From: Lotus japonicus
Lineage: Eukaryota > Streptophyta > Magnoliopsida > Fabales > Fabaceae
Assembly: GCF_012489685.1 (NCBI RefSeq)
Contig: NC_080041.1
Span: 33,655,780-33,719,779, forward strand
DNA: 64,000 bases
Direction: 5' to 3'
Part shown: positions 21,712 through 32,961 of the stretch, piece by piece
How positions within the stretch are numbered: position 1 is the stretch's first letter
How the letters are laid out: the number at the start of each line of letters is the position of its first letter
The notes under the pieces: generated by a model
What the model saw: only the letters and a program-made list of their open reading frames with translations
Database searches by the model: none
Told to the model about the DNA's origin: nothing
Made by a program: the position numbers and the translations under genes

Positions 21712-23509
21712 AGATAATCTTGTCCTTAGGTACCCACTTTCTGGGTCCTCTTTTGTTAGTTACCCCAGAGGTTCTGATCACCTTGGGTGTCTCAACATAA
21801 TATTTTAAAGGAATGTTTGCATGATATTTAGTCATAGAGAAAGATCCCTTTTTAAGAGGGTTTTTAGCAACTTTAGCAGGTACAGGATCAGGCAATATGG
21901 TACCAGAGGGAACAAAGCATTCATACAAGGATTTAGCTTTAGACACAGAAGGCTCATTTCTAATTGGTTTAGAATAGCCAATGCCATGCATTCCATTTCT
22001 GCTTACGCCATAGATCATTGAAGCCATTAAGCTTCTATCCACGCTTTTAGCTAGGAATCTTTGAAAAGACTTTTCATACTTAGATTCATTTCTACAATCA
22101 GAGGCATCACAGGCAACAATTTCTTCTAACTTAGCAATCTGGTTCTTAAGTACAGAGTTAGAATTTACCAAAGCATGATTTTCATTTTTCAAATCAGAAA
22201 TAATTTTCTCATGTTCAGAAGGAGTCTTGGAAACAGCAGATAAGTTCTTTTTCAACTTTTTATGCTTAGACAATAAAGAGTTATACTTATCCATGATATC
22301 AGACAAAGCATGTTTCAGTTCAGAGGTAGAGAAAGAAGAGAATACCTCATTTTCATCGTCTGAGTTAGGATCTCCTTCTGATTCTGAGTCAGAGTCAACA
22401 GCTTCCTTTGACTCTGCTCCTTTGTCTTTGACAATGGCCATGAGTCCTTGGACTTCACCATCAGAGTCAACATCCTCTGACTCTGATTCATCAAATGTCA
22501 CCATCAGACTCTTCTTCGTCTTGAAGTGCTTCTTTGGCTTCTTGTCTTTCTTCAACTTTGGACAATCACTTTTGTAGTGCCCAGATTCTTTGCACTCAAA
22601 ACATGTGACCTCCTTGATTGAAGACTTCTTCTGGCCTGAGGACTCATACTTTCCTTTTGCCTTTCCAGAGCCTTTGAACTTGCTCTGCCTGTGCTTCCAG
22701 ATGCGGTTGAGTCTCTTGGAGATCAGAGTCAGCTCATCTTCATCAGAATCTTCTGATGCTTCTTCAGATTCTTCTTCTTCAGCTTGAAGAGCTTTTGACT
22801 TCTCAACCTTAGCCTTTTCAGATTTGGATTTCAAGGCTATGGACTTTTTCCTCAGATCTTGCATCTCTGAGCGCTTCAGCTCATGGCATTTCAAAATGCT
22901 GATGAGTTCTTCTAAACTCATATTCTCAACGTCTCTTGTGAGCTCTATTGAAGTCACCAAAGGCATCCAACTTTCAGGAAGACACCTGATGACCCTTATG
23001 ACATGATCTTTTGTTGTGTAGCTCTTGTTGAGAGGTCGTATGCCAGCTACAAGCAATTGAAATCTGGAGAACATTTCTTCAATGGACTCATTTGGCTCCA
23101 TGATGAAGGATTCATACTTTTGGATCAAAGACAATGCCTTTGATTCTTTGACTTTCTTGTTTCCTTCATGAGACATCTTCAGAGATTCAAAAATGCCTTT
23201 AGCAAACTCACGATCTGTAATCTTCTGGTACTCCTCATAGGAAATAGCACTTAGAAGAATTGCTCTTGCTTTGTGATGTTGTGAGTACAGCTTCTTTTGA
23301 TCTGCAGTCATCTCTGACCTTGGGATCTCCTTGCCATCTGCATCAACTGGACGCTCATAGCCATCCACAATAATATCCCAGAGATCTGCATCGAAACCCA
23401 GAAAGAAACTTTCCAGTCTATCTTTCCAATATTCGAACCTTTGACCATCGAACATAGGAGGCTTTGCGTTGTAACCATCTCTTTGAGTTTCACTGGTGGT
23501 GGCAGCCAT
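21599..23509 (-). CDS. gag: Sirevirus gag, copy 1 (636 aa)
   Basis: Encodes the capsid/nucleocapsid precursor that packages element RNA. It begins [12 protein letters not shown] 59 bases after the primer binding site. The N-terminal two-thirds has the usual copia Gag pattern ([42 protein letters not shown]). A CCHC zinc knuckle (C303, C306, H311, C316) follows a basic stretch, then an acidic Ser/Asp-rich region and a coiled-coil-like part (~400-470). The last ~37 codons overlap pol, which lies in the +1 frame. The same arrangement in copy 2 suggests frameshifting or re-initiation rather than a new mutation. Confidence 0.93.
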   Translation of the reverse strand: MAATTSETQRDGYNAKPPMFDGQRFEYWKDRLESFFLGFDADLWDIIVDGYERPVDADGKEIPRSEMTADQKKLYSQHHKARAILLSAISYEEYQKITDREFAKGIFESLKMSHEGNKKVKESKALSLIQKYESFIMEPNESIEEMFSRFQLLVAGIRPLNKSYTTKDHVIRVIRCLPESWMPLVTSIELTRDVENMSLEELISILKCHELKRSEMQDLRKKSIALKSKSEKAKVEKSKALQAEEEESEEASEDSDEDELTLISKRLNRIWKHRQSKFKGSGKAKGKYESSGQKKSSIKEVTCFECKESGHYKSDCPKLKKDKKPKKHFKTKKSLMVTFDESESEDVDSDGEVQGLMAIVKDKGAESKEAVDSDSESEGDPNSDDENEVFSSFSTSELKHALSDIMDKYNSLLSKHKKLKKNLSAVSKTPSEHEKIISDLKNENHALVNSNSVLKNQIAKLEEIVACDASDCRNESKYEKSFQRFLAKSVDRSLMASMIYGVSRNGMHGIGYSKPIRNEPSVSKAKSLYECFVPSGTILPDPVPAKVAKNPLKKGSFSMTKYHANIPLKYYVETPKVIRTSGVTNKRGPRKWVPKDKIIYVADILDSSTETPIMVSGQWMLASHDGRKVYVPRAET

Positions 23510-23567
23510 TGTTTTTCACACCGGCCCGGATCACTGAACACTGTTAGGTGTGGTAATCAGAACTTGC

Positions 23568-23579
23568 GCTCTGATACCA
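23568..23579 (-). other. Primer binding site of Sirevirus copy 1
   Basis: On the minus strand TGGTATCAGAGC, complementary to the 3' end of initiator Met-tRNA, lies two bases inside the 5' LTR. This is the standard Ty1/copia primer site. Confidence 0.9.
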
Positions 23580-23581
23580 AT

Positions 23582-24802
23582 TGAAGGTATGAAAAACGGT
23601 AGAAAGGGGGGGGTTTGAATAACGTTTTCAGAACAAAACTTCCACCTTAAAGATTTGGACAAATCTTTCGAGAACTTAAGTGCTAAAGATAAGAGATAGA
23701 AAAGCACACAAGGATTTTATCCTGGTTCACTTGATAAATCACTCAAGCTACTCCAGTCCACCCGTTAAGGTGATTTCTTCCTTCTTAGAATGAAGGCAAT
23801 CCACTAATCAGGTAAGAGTTACAACTGCACTTGAAACCTACAAGTGACTAACAATTACACTGACTTAGCTCTCACTAAGATTCACTCTCTTAGTCTTCTC
23901 TAGGATCCGATCAACCTTGATCTCCTAAAGGAACTAAACAAACTGTTTATCAAAGAATTGTTTACAAGAGATTTGCTTCTAAAAAGCTAATAGTAAACAC
24001 AATGAATTTCAGATGAAAGAAGGCTTAGAATATTTTGAATATGTCTTGCGCGTATATATGTTTCTTTTTCTTTTCTTCTAGCCGCTTCTTTCAATCTTCA
24101 GCCTCTATATATACTCCAAGGATTAGGGTTGAGCGTTGCATGGGAAATGCTACCGTTGGAGGGTAGTTCTGGAAAATCCAGCTTCTGCTGTGGCTGAGAA
24201 CGTTAGGTAGGTCGTCAGGAAGGTACACTTGCTTTTGTACTTGGATAGCGACTTGACCTTTTAACCTAGGAGACTTCTGATCAGGGGAATACTTCATATT
24301 GGAACTTGTGAAGCCGGTTGATCAGAGTCAGAGGGAAAGCACAGATCCTCTGACCATTGTATCTTCTGATTCTGAACTCAGAGGGAAGAACATGGCCTTC
24401 AGAGTTTCTTGCTTCTGGACTTCAGAGTTTCCACTATTCAGCTTCTGGATCTTCAGAGTCTTCTACACCATCAGAACATCTGAACCTTCAGTGTTTCTTG
24501 GTTATCAGAACTTCTGGATCTTCAGAGCTTCTAGCGACTGAGTCCACATTAGAGTTTGTATTGCTTCAGAACTTCTGAAGCTTTTCCACTGTTCATACTG
24601 AACATGGTGAATGCGAAAGCGTTGCTTGGGTTACCCTTTATACACAGTGCTTCTGATTTGTGTGAGATTGAGTTGAGGTCAGAGCCTGTAAATAGCACAC
24701 TCAGAAAAACACGTTAGAGTACCACAATTGTTCATATCAAAAGGTTAACTTGTAATCATCAAAACATAGAGTTGTACTACTAGATCAAAACTTGATCTTA
24801 CA
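23582..24802 (-). repeat. 5' LTR of Sirevirus copy 1 (1221 bp)
   Basis: Matches 12689-13908 with about four substitutions and a run of eight instead of seven G. Contains the element promoter, with a TATATATA-type box near 24105. Confidence 0.95.
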
Positions 24803-24807
24803 GTGTC

Positions 24808-24990
24808 GTCACTCCATCTTCTCCCTGTACTGGCTCTAAGAAATCAACAGGCAAAGGTTTTGGCTTATTCTTGCTACCTTTTGGGCGTCCCCGTTGCGAG
24901 CTTTTTTGTAAAGAGTTTGTATTTGGATATTGTTCCAAATCCGGTGATACAAGGACAGTTGATGCTTCACGTTCAGGGGAACTTACAGGT
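24808..24990 (-). mobile_element. L1-type LINE, upstream portion beyond Sirevirus copy 1
   Basis: The minus strand is open through VSSPEREASTVLVSPDLE and reaches RGRPKGSKNK, an AT-hook-like motif, then FLEPVQGEDG. If the Sirevirus and one GTGTC are removed, the frame continues at 12683 (QRTWLLGMQLGLKPRGSEAL) for about 40 codons and ends just before the endonuclease. So this is the linker between LINE ORF1 and ORF2. The left limit near 24990 is approximate. Confidence 0.75.
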
Positions 24991-25596
24991 AATGTGAGTT
25001 ATATATGTATGTATGAGTTTTATTAAAATTGAGTGTTGTTAATCGCGCACCGCGAAAACGGCGGAAATCTAATATTCTATGTCAAGCCCCCCATAGGGGT
25101 AAATATAGGATAACATTGTGCCCTCAGAGCGGTACGTTACATCCGCTAAGTGATAGCACATACACGATCACAACTACAAATTACCTATCAAAATGCACAA
25201 CTCATTGTAACTTAATAATTTTCTTTCTAAAGTGCTCCTATGAGTTAAAATCTTGAGAGACCGAATATTATGCATCGTGATGGTCCTACCAATAACCTAC
25301 TCATCATAATCTCAATCTCAATCATAACATTGGAAAACGTTAGACCACCCAACATAACCAATACAATGATATTCCAGTTAATTTAAATTTCGAAAACTAT
25401 ACCCCAAATAAAGTTACATCCAGAACCAAGATAAAATCCTAAGCCATATCAGTAGTTATTACTTCAAAGCCAATAACATCAGGGGAAAAAAAGTCAATGG
25501 TATAACCATAACTTCAATTTTCCTTTTCATGGTTTCTCCTACCAGTTCCGCCATGGAAGGAAGCTGCGAGGGTGCACGTTGCACTAACCCACCCAT
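24991..25596. other. Non-coding stretch, nothing recognised
   Basis: AT-rich sequence without a believable gene, terminal repeat or RNA gene. Short ORFs are scattered and lack supporting signals. Confidence 0.5.
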
Positions 25597-25731
25597 CTCC
25601 CTCACCAAAACAAAACAAATTGAACTCATTGCAATAAAAACATCATGGTTTGAAAGACGTAACTTACATGGATGTTGTCGTGTCTCCACTGTTATAGGCC
25701 GAAGAAGAAGAAGAAGAAGAAGAAGAAGAAG

Positions 25732-25764
<33 letters not shown>

Positions 25765-26602
25765 AACCATAAATCGAAACTCTTTTGCTTTTATAAGTTT
25801 TAACGGGTTAAGTTGCGGGTTACCCATTCAACTATTTAACAAGAATATATTAATTGAACTGAAAACACCATAACCCAATATAATAACTTTCAAGCCCAAA
25901 TGTGCTATCATTTTTTTGCTATGAATGAAAATGTTAGAACTAGGCTTAACACAACTAATAGATGGGCTACGCCCAAATTCTATGGATCAATATTTTACAA
26001 CTTAGCAACTGCCCATAAGCTCGTCCATAGAAAAAAAACAACAACTTCCCAAAAGATATAACAAGTTCTTTTCAAAATAAAATATTTACAAATTTTTTTC
26101 CAGTGTTAATCATGTATTCCCACAGACCTCCCTCACCAAAATGAAAAAAATTGAACTCATTGCAATCAAAATATCATGGTTTGAAAGGTGTAACTTACAT
26201 GGCTGCTACCGTGACTCCACTGTTATAGGCCGAAGGAAAAGAAGGAGAAGAAGTAAAACCCTAAATCGAAACTCTTTGTTTTTATCAGTTTCAACGGGTT
26301 GAGTTGCGAAATACTCATTCAACTATTTAACTCGAATATATTAACCTAATTAAAAACATTGTAACCCAATATAATAATTTTCAAGCCGAAATTTGCTCCT
26401 TTTTTGCTACGAATGAAAATGCTAAAACTAGGCTAAACACAACTTATACATGGGTTAAGCCCAACTTCTATGGACTAATATTTTACAACTTAGCAACTGC
26501 CCAAAACCTCGACCATAGAAACAAAAAACAACTTGCCAAAAGATATAACAAGATCTTAAAATATTTACAAATCTTTTTTGGTGTTAATCATGTATTCCCA
26601 CA
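25597..26602 (+). repeat. Tandem direct duplication, two ~0.5-kb units
   Basis: Unit A (25597-26127) and unit B (26128-26602) share the order CTCCCTCACCAAAA, TGAACTCATTGCAAT, CACTGTTATAGGCCGAAG, ATATTTTACAACTTAGCAACTG and GTGTTAATCATGTATTCCCACA, with perhaps 10-15% divergence. Unit A is longer mainly because a GAA tract expanded. No coding function is evident. Confidence 0.85.
25701..25762 (+). repeat. (GAA)n microsatellite
   Basis: About 20 uninterrupted GAA units inside tandem unit A. The equivalent place in unit B is a short imperfect GAAG stretch, so the expansion followed the duplication. It creates artefactual Arg-rich and Leu-rich ORFs. Confidence 0.95.
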
Positions 26603-26668
26603 ATCAATAAGATCAGAGGCTAGCCAATGAGTTATTTATGGTCGCAAGAGTTGAGTAATACATGGTCT
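26588..26668 (+). repeat. Fragment of the old gypsy-type LTR, inverted relative to 3705-3795
   Basis: CAATAAGATCAGAGGCTAGCCAATGAG and the following GTCGCAAGAGTT...GTAATACATGG match the reverse complement of 3705-3795. Similarity is lost after ACATGGT. Confidence 0.75.
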
Positions 26669-26841
26669 CGCAAGAGTTGAGTCATTGTGGCTCACACCTC
26701 AATGTTAAAGACATACATGTCCGTACTGCAACCATGAAGACTTTGGTACTTAGTTTTCCCTTTGTGTGCTGTGAATTTCCAATGTTATTCTATGCTTATT
26801 GAATACTTGCTTACGAGGTACTCTTTATTTTTTTAATAGTG

Positions 26842-27318
26842 TGATACAAGGGTTGGGATGATGTCCACATCAAACAAACATGAGACCGATTTTTGCAGAA
26901 AAAAGTTGACTTCCACTCATGGCAATGGAAGGAACCAAGGGGTATACCAAACACTGGAAGCAGTGAGGATTCAGCTTTGTGGTTACTTAGTTGACTTGAA
27001 ATGGAGATTACATTTAATCCCAGCAGGTTTGGAATAGTAAGACCTTTCCTTGGAAACATGAGACTTCTTTAAACTGTTTTTTATTAGATTTAAGTTATAT
27101 TTTGTGGTTCCTAATTCAATTCTATATGTATTATCACATAGCCAAAAGAAGAACTTGTGCGGATGAAAATTGCAACAAGTTTGTTACGTGGGGAGCACAA
27201 TGACTTGCGAAGAAGCTTGGATGAGAAGGCAAGTGTGTTATGCAACACACTTATTTCCGCTGTTGTGGTTGCTGATGTATCACATTTTTTGTCTATTGAT
27301 GTAGTTCCAACGGAATGT
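26842..27318 (+). pseudogene. Two exon-like open frames of unknown origin
   Basis: At 26842-27033 a plus-strand frame reads DTRVGMMSTSNKHETDF ... VDLKWRLHLIPAG before a stop. At 27142-27318 a second frame reads EELVRMKIATSLLRGEH ... DVVPTECG before a stop. Both have coding-like composition, but I recognise no family. The second overlaps the segment duplicated at 11094. They could be terminal exons of a decayed host gene, or chance. They lie upstream of the RLP24-like pseudogene. Confidence 0.35.
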
Positions 27319-27580
27319 GGCTAGCAATATGAGGCCACAACTCTTGAATGGATTCCAAATTTGATTGAATGTGCAAATTGATAATCTAAAATTTTGATAT
27401 GTAATTATTAACACTTTTATTTGTTGATGATATTAAGACTATGCTACCACATGAATTTATTGTGGTAACTCAATGCTCTTATCTTCTTGTATAAGGAGTT
27501 GCATTATTTAACTGTTTTCAGAAATCTTTGTTGTATTCCAATTCTAAGTATCATGGTTGAACTCTGCTTATATACCCCAA
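27213..27580 (+). repeat. Diverged segmental duplicate B (partner 11094-11520)
   Basis: Same order and orientation as 11094-11520. It continues directly into the RLP24-like pseudogene, which the other copy lacks. Confidence 0.8.
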
Positions 27581-27621
27581 ACTCACTCTGCTTATTTTCA
27601 TCTACTGAGGTGTTGCTTTAA

Positions 27622-28236
27622 TTTTGGATCATTACCGTATACATGGGACATGGAATCCAGTTTGTCCATGATGTTGCAAAGGTAAAATGAATTTTGCTAC
27701 ATATCTTTCTTACTCTTTGATCATCTTCACCTCATCTAGTGAAATTCAAGTTTTATCAAAAAATGAATATGAAATTAATAAATTCCATTTCTTTGAATGC
27801 TACTAGAGAATTATTAATTACGTAACTGATTGGTTTGTTGGATCATACGATATTAAATGCCTTTTAAAACATGCCTAGTGGCTAACATTCCTGACAATTT
27901 GTTTTATGCAGATTTTCCACTTTTGTAGATCCAAATGCCACAAGAGCTTTAAAATGAAGAGGAATCCTCGTGAAGTAAAATGGACCAAGGCATATAGGCG
28001 AGTACATGGAAAGGATATGACAAAGGTAATAGGCATCTTGGTTATAGATATATGTTTGTCTGGATTTGTTCAAACTTCATAACTTGTATATTTTGCTTTA
28101 GGATTTAACATTTGAGTTTGAGAAAAAGCGAAATAGACCTGAGAAATATGACAGGAATGTTAAGGAGGATGTCCTCAAGGCCATTTCTAAGATTGCTAAG
28201 ATTAGAGCCACCAGGGAGGAAACACACCATAAGAAA
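27622..28236 (+). pseudogene. RLP24-like (ribosome biogenesis, L24e family) pseudogene, three exons, 3'-truncated
   Basis: Exon-like blocks with intact donor GT sites lie at ~27622-27680 (encoding VYMGHGIQFVHDVAK), 27911-28025 ([20 protein letters not shown], then [16 protein letters not shown]) and 28102-28236 ([18 protein letters not shown], then [15 protein letters not shown]). These match RLP24, a nucleolar pre-60S assembly factor with a zinc-binding N-terminus and conserved FCRSKCHK. The first exon is corrupted upstream: the initiator region and the first two cysteines are not in frame. The gene is cut at 28236, where a copia element in the opposite orientation begins. Spliced structure argues against a processed copy. 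Not functional. Confidence 0.85.
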
Positions 28237-28251
28237 ATTTCGTTCTTTAAC

Positions 28252-29210
28252 TCAACTTTTAAATACATGTGTGTTCGAAAGCTTTACAAAATGTGTTGTC
28301 AACCTTTTTTCCTTCATGATCTTTGTGCAACATGCAATCAAATACTGCTGGAGTTTCTTCAGAATTACGATTATGCATTTCAAATATGTCCAAGATCTCT
28401 CCCATATGATAAAAATACTAGCGTTGGATTGTACCACTTCTATGCCAAGAAAATAATGCATCATACTAAGATCGGACATTTCAAATTCATCCATCATAGA
28501 ATTCTTAAATTTTTTAAACATGGCATCATAATTTCTAGTAAATAAAAGGTCATCAACATATAAGGAAACAATTTGAATTTTCCCTTCATCCCTTGTTTTC
28601 ATGAAAAGAGTATGCTCATAAGGGTATTTTGAAAAACCATATTTAATAAAATAGGATTCAATCCGACTATGCCAAGCCCGAGGGGCTTGTTTTAGTCCAT
28701 AAAGAGCTTTCTTCAATTTTGTAAAATTTTGCTCACTTCCAATCTTTACATAACCAAGGGGTGACCAACATATACTTGTCCTTCCAAGTATCCACGCAAG
28801 AATGATGATTTGACATCCACCTAAGAAATTTGCCAAGATTTTTGTGGTACCAACGCAACCACCAATCTAATTGTGTCAGTTCTAGCAACCGGGGAGAACA
28901 CTTATGTGTAATCGATCCCATATTTTTGCTTGTATCTCTTGGCGATCAAACGAGCCTTGTACTTGTCAACTTCACCTTTCTCATTAAACTTGGTTTTGAA
29001 GACCCATTTCACACCAATAGTTTTGTGTTCACTTGGAAGATCACACAACTCCCATGTGTCGTTCCTTTCAAAAGCATCAATCTCATCATTCATGGCTTTG
29101 CACCATTTTTCTTCTTTGACAACATTCTCAAAAGATGTAGTGTCATAATCAACAAACAAAGAAAAATGAGTAATTGGATTCTGAGTTCCAGATACATCAT
29201 AATCTTCCAT
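28252..29210 (-). pseudogene. Copia reverse transcriptase remnant
   Basis: The minus strand shows WELCDLPSEHKTIGVKWVFK, KYKARLIAKRYKQKYGIDYT, then after a break [14 protein letters not shown] and the active site YVDDLLF, then HYFLGIEV. At least one frameshift occurs around 28840-28900, and YGLK/YVDD lie in a separate frame from the upstream block. The C-terminus and RNase H are missing. Confidence 0.85.
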
Positions 29211-30323
29211 CCACGCTGACCTTTTTCTAACAAGGGGATGAGATTGAGGTTCTTTTTCATTGATGCTAGTGATTGTAGGTCAAGTTGCAGCAACTGTAGT
29301 AGTTGAATTTGAGGAATTTTTGGGCACACAAGGTGCTAATATTTGCTCATGTTCAGCATCATTATCATAAATGACTTGACTAGGTTGCTTCCTATCCCAA
29401 CCCCAAGTGTTTTCTTCATAAAAAAACAACGTCCCTGCTGGTCACAATCTTCTCCGTTAATGGATTAAATAATTTATACGCTTTTGAGACATCACTTACA
29501 CAAAGGGAGACACATTTTTCAGCCTTGTTATCCAGTTTCATTCTTTTAACATCTGGTACATGAGCATATGCTATGCATCCAAAGATTCTGAAATGATCTC
29601 ATGTCGGTCTTCTCCCATTCCAAGCTTCTTCTGGCGTAATATTTTGAACATAGAAGGTTGGACTTCTATTCAAAACATGAATGCTCCAATTTACTGCTTC
29701 CGGCCAAAATCACTTTGGGACATTTTCTCTTGCTAACAAGCTTCTCACCATGTTGAAAACGGTTATGTTTTTCCTCTCCAACACACATTTTGTTGTGGTG
29801 TATATGCAGTTGTAAGCTCTCTTCGAATACCATGTTCTCCACAAAAATCTTCAAATTCTTTGGAACAATATTCACCACCACGATCTGTACGAAGAGTCTT
29901 AATGGACTTTCCTGCTTCATTTTCAACACGGGCATTGAGGTTTTTAAATGCAGAGAAAGCTTTTGACTTTTGCGGTAAAAAATAACCCCAAGTGTTTCTT
30001 GAAAAGTCATCAATGAAGCAAATTAAGTATCTTTTACCTAAATTAGAAGATGGATTTATTGGACCACAAATATCGAAATGCAGTAGCTCCAAGACACCCT
30101 TTGCTCTCTAAGACTTTTCTTTGGGAAATTAGGATCCATGTTGTTTGACAACAACACATTCTTCACGAACTTGGGAAGGAATGGTAATTTGAGGAAGGAA
30201 TGTCACCATATTTTTCTGTTTTAGGGTCTTAAATCCGCTAAAGCTTAAGTGGCCATAGCGAAAATGCTACAACCATGATGGATCTGCCTTATCAGCCATA
30301 AAGCAAGTCTGAATACTTTCAAT
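29211..30323 (-). pseudogene. Copia integrase remnant
   Basis: ELLHFDICGPINPSS, FIDDFSRNTWGYF, LRTDRGGEY and TAYTPQQN are present at 29763-30092. A frameshift follows exactly at the TPQQN/ERK junction, so the catalytic Glu lies in another frame. Residues from 29666 to 29760 continue the integrase in that second frame. 29211-29660 is degenerate linker with no long frame. Confidence 0.8.
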
Positions 30324-30707
30324 CTACAATGGAAACAATCTGTTTGAACTCATTTGGACAGTTGATATGGCACCTCTAATAGGATCATAAATTTCACAAG
30401 CTCCCTTCTGAATGGTGATAACATAACCCTTCTCTTGTAATGGACCAGCACTCAATAAATTACTTTTTAAAGCAGTAGCATGCATCACATTTGATATTGT
30501 TTCCACAAAAACATTCTTGGTTTTTATCTTGATATCACCTTTTTCCATTGCTTCTATAGAAGAGGAGTCACCAAAACTCATAGTAGAATGAAAATCTTCA
30601 TTTAAATAAGAAAAAGAAGACTTACTTCCACTCATGTGGTTACTGCAACCTGTATCCAAATACCAAATATCTGACCCAGTTTCTTCCGCTAGAGTGGCCA
30701 TCAACAC
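30324..30707 (-). pseudogene. Copia protease and GAG-pre-integrase remnant
   Basis: 127 codons containing the aspartic protease motif in WYLDTGCSNHMSG near the start, followed by the usual GDIKIKTKN and LLSAGPLQEKGY blocks. It is separated by stops from gag upstream and integrase downstream. Confidence 0.85.
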
Positions 30708-31675
30708 TGCTTCCTTATTTTCAATAAAGTTTAAACTTTCTCCCTTTTCTTTGTCGTTAGGCAGCCTAGAGTAGCATTCAGAAGCATAGTGGCCAAATTT
30801 GTGACATCTAAAGCACTCTAGCTTGGATTTGTCCCTCTGCCTTTGCTTGTAATATTTGCCCTTGGATTCTTGTCAACATCTCTGTTTTCATGTTCTCCTC
30901 TTCCTCTACCCCTACCTCTTTCCCTTTCTCTAAAATTTGAGGAATGAGTATTAGTATTGGAAGAGGCCTTCAATGCTTGCTCCTCCGTTGTTGAACTTCT
31001 GTTTTTTTGTTTTGTTCATGAACCAGCAATGAGCTTTGATGCTCATCAAGGGAGAGTTCATCAGTGTCACTGGATTCTTCAATTGAGCACACCACATAGT
31101 CAAGTTTTGGTGCGAGTGAGCGTATAATTTTTTCAACGATAAGGGTGTATCCCATACTTTCTCCATGAACTCGCATGTTGTTTGCAATTCTCATGACCCT
31201 TGAACAATAGCTAGTAACTGACTCACCTTCCTTTATTTGTAGAGTTTCAAAGTCCCTTCTTAAAGCTTGAAGTTGAGCACGTTTGACTTTTGTGGAGCCT
31301 TCGTATTTGTTCTTCATTGAACCCCAAATATCCTTGGAAGTTTATTTGCAAATAATGGTTTCCAGGATAGAGCGATCAATGGCTTGAAAAAGTAATTTTT
31401 TGCTCTCAAGTCTTTCAACTTCATCGCATCAAGCTCTCTATGCTGTGTTGCAGTAAGTTGTACGCCTTCTTCTGGTGTTGCTACACCATTTCAACTACTT
31501 GCCAATACTCCTTAAATCTTAAAACATTTTCCATCGGCATGCTCCAGTGGTCATAGTGACCACCAAAATCGAGGAATTGTAGTTGTAATGGAAGACTTCT
31601 GTAGAAAAAATGAGGAAAAGCTCTTTTCCTCTCTTTTACGTATTTTGTCTCTCTCACTTTGGCTCTTGATACCAC
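30708..31675 (-). pseudogene. Copia gag remnant
   Basis: Minus-strand fragments in several frames: HYDHWSMPMENVLRFKEYW near 31530-31590, then NKYEGSTKVKRAQLQALRRDFETL at 31230-31315, and a zinc-knuckle-like stretch near 30770-30830 with Cys and His coding. Several frameshifts separate the pieces. Confidence 0.75.
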
Positions 31676-31918
31676 TGTTTGAACGTGTAAAACATAAACA
31701 AAAGAATAATATTAGAAGATTTGAAACTGAAACTTATCATTCACTCAACACTACAACAGGTATTTAAAAAAAACATAACTAAACACCTACTAAATAAGAG
31801 CCACTATTCCCATGATTTGCATAATTGATCAGTTACCTACTATCTCCTAAAAACTAGAGCATATATTTAACATATGACAAATATTTCCTCCTGAATTTCT
31901 ACTTAAGGATTAATCACT
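31676..31918 (-). repeat. 5' LTR (partial or complete) of the decayed copia element
   Basis: It begins next to the primer binding site (TGTTTGAAC at 31676 on the plus strand). The outer edge could be 31872 (minus strand TGTTAAATATATGC) or 31918 (TGATTAATCC). With no second LTR the limit cannot be fixed. Confidence 0.5.
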
Positions 31919-32961
31919 GTTGTTAAATATCGGCCATGCCGTTTTTCTATGGCGGGTTTTCGACATACCACCAAAAACAATGTGTGGCATTGCGGTTCGG
32001 TTATGGTGGAAATAACGGGAAATGACAGAAATTCCCCAAATCAATATCTATCTATATAATATACTAAAGGAAGGTTTTTTTCTAGAAGGTTTTGCCACGT
32101 GTCACCCCCATATCATCTCAATAAAAAATATACAAATTTTGTTTTTCAATATTAAATCCTCATAAAAAAAACAAATTTTGTTTTTCAATCAATCACAGCA
32201 TATAACAAATTTGTTTAGTAACTTTGAATACATATTCAATATTTTTTTTTGAAAGGGAATACATATTCAATATTAAATCTGTAAGATTTTATTTTTTCTT
32301 AACTTTTAATACATTTTCAATATTAAATCTGCATTAAAATAAAATATGTGTACACCCCCATCCATCCGTAAATATTTTATTTTTTCTTAACTTTGAATAC
32401 ATATTCAATTTCAATTTGGTTCTTAATTTTTTGAACATGGAGTTCTTCAATATTATATTTTATAATAACCAATCAATATATTTTAAAAAAACATATCCCT
32501 GTGATCACACTTTGGATTACATGTTTTTTTAAAAAAATTAGTAAAAAATACAATGTATTTGACCAAAGCATAAAAAAAAAATTTGGTTACACCAAAGCAT
32601 AAATTTTAAAAACCAATCAATATATTTTTTAGAAAAAACATATTCGTGTGATCTCACTTTTTTTAAAACAATTTAGTAAAAAAAAAACATATCCATAAAG
32701 TCTTATGTAAAAAACTATAAATGCATTCTAAAAACATATCCGTGTGATTACACTTTAAAAAAAAAAAAACAGAAAAAAATACAACGGATATGACCAAAAC
32801 ATATCCATGTGATTACATTTTTTTTAAATAGTAAAAAAAAAAAACCTAATGGACCAAAATCATATTCGTGTGATTAACAAGCAATTAGCTTTTCAAAAAG
32901 AGGGCAAGGATAAGCTAGCAGGAAATGAAAAACACGAAATAAATAAGGAAGAAGGATTTAC

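Larger units (their letters stand above)
12689..24802 (-). mobile_element. Sirevirus (Ty1/copia) copy 1, complete, all ORFs intact
   Basis: A 12.1-kb element on the minus strand, flanked by the 5-bp duplication GTGTC (12684-12688 and 24803-24807). Order in the sense direction: 5' LTR, primer binding site, gag, pol at +1, ORF3, an antisense ORF, polypurine tracts, 3' LTR. The LTRs differ by about four substitutions and one G in a homopolymer, so the insertion is recent. It sits inside a LINE. The extra ORF after pol and the multiple polypurine tracts are Sirevirus traits. It is potentially autonomous. Confidence 0.95.
28237..31918 (-). mobile_element. Decayed Ty1/copia retrotransposon, 3'-truncated
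   Basis: Read on the minus strand: partial 5' LTR, primer binding site (complement of 31661-31674, TGGTATCAAGAGCC), gag, protease, integrase and RT, stopping before RNase H. No 3' LTR is present; the break coincides with the RLP24-like pseudogene. Many stops and frameshifts divide the coding region. It is a different lineage from the Siroviruses nearby, with DTG rather than DSG in protease. Confidence 0.85.

Noticed and set aside
25459..25873. Leucine-run and arginine-run ORFs
   Set aside because: Products of the (GAA)n microsatellite.
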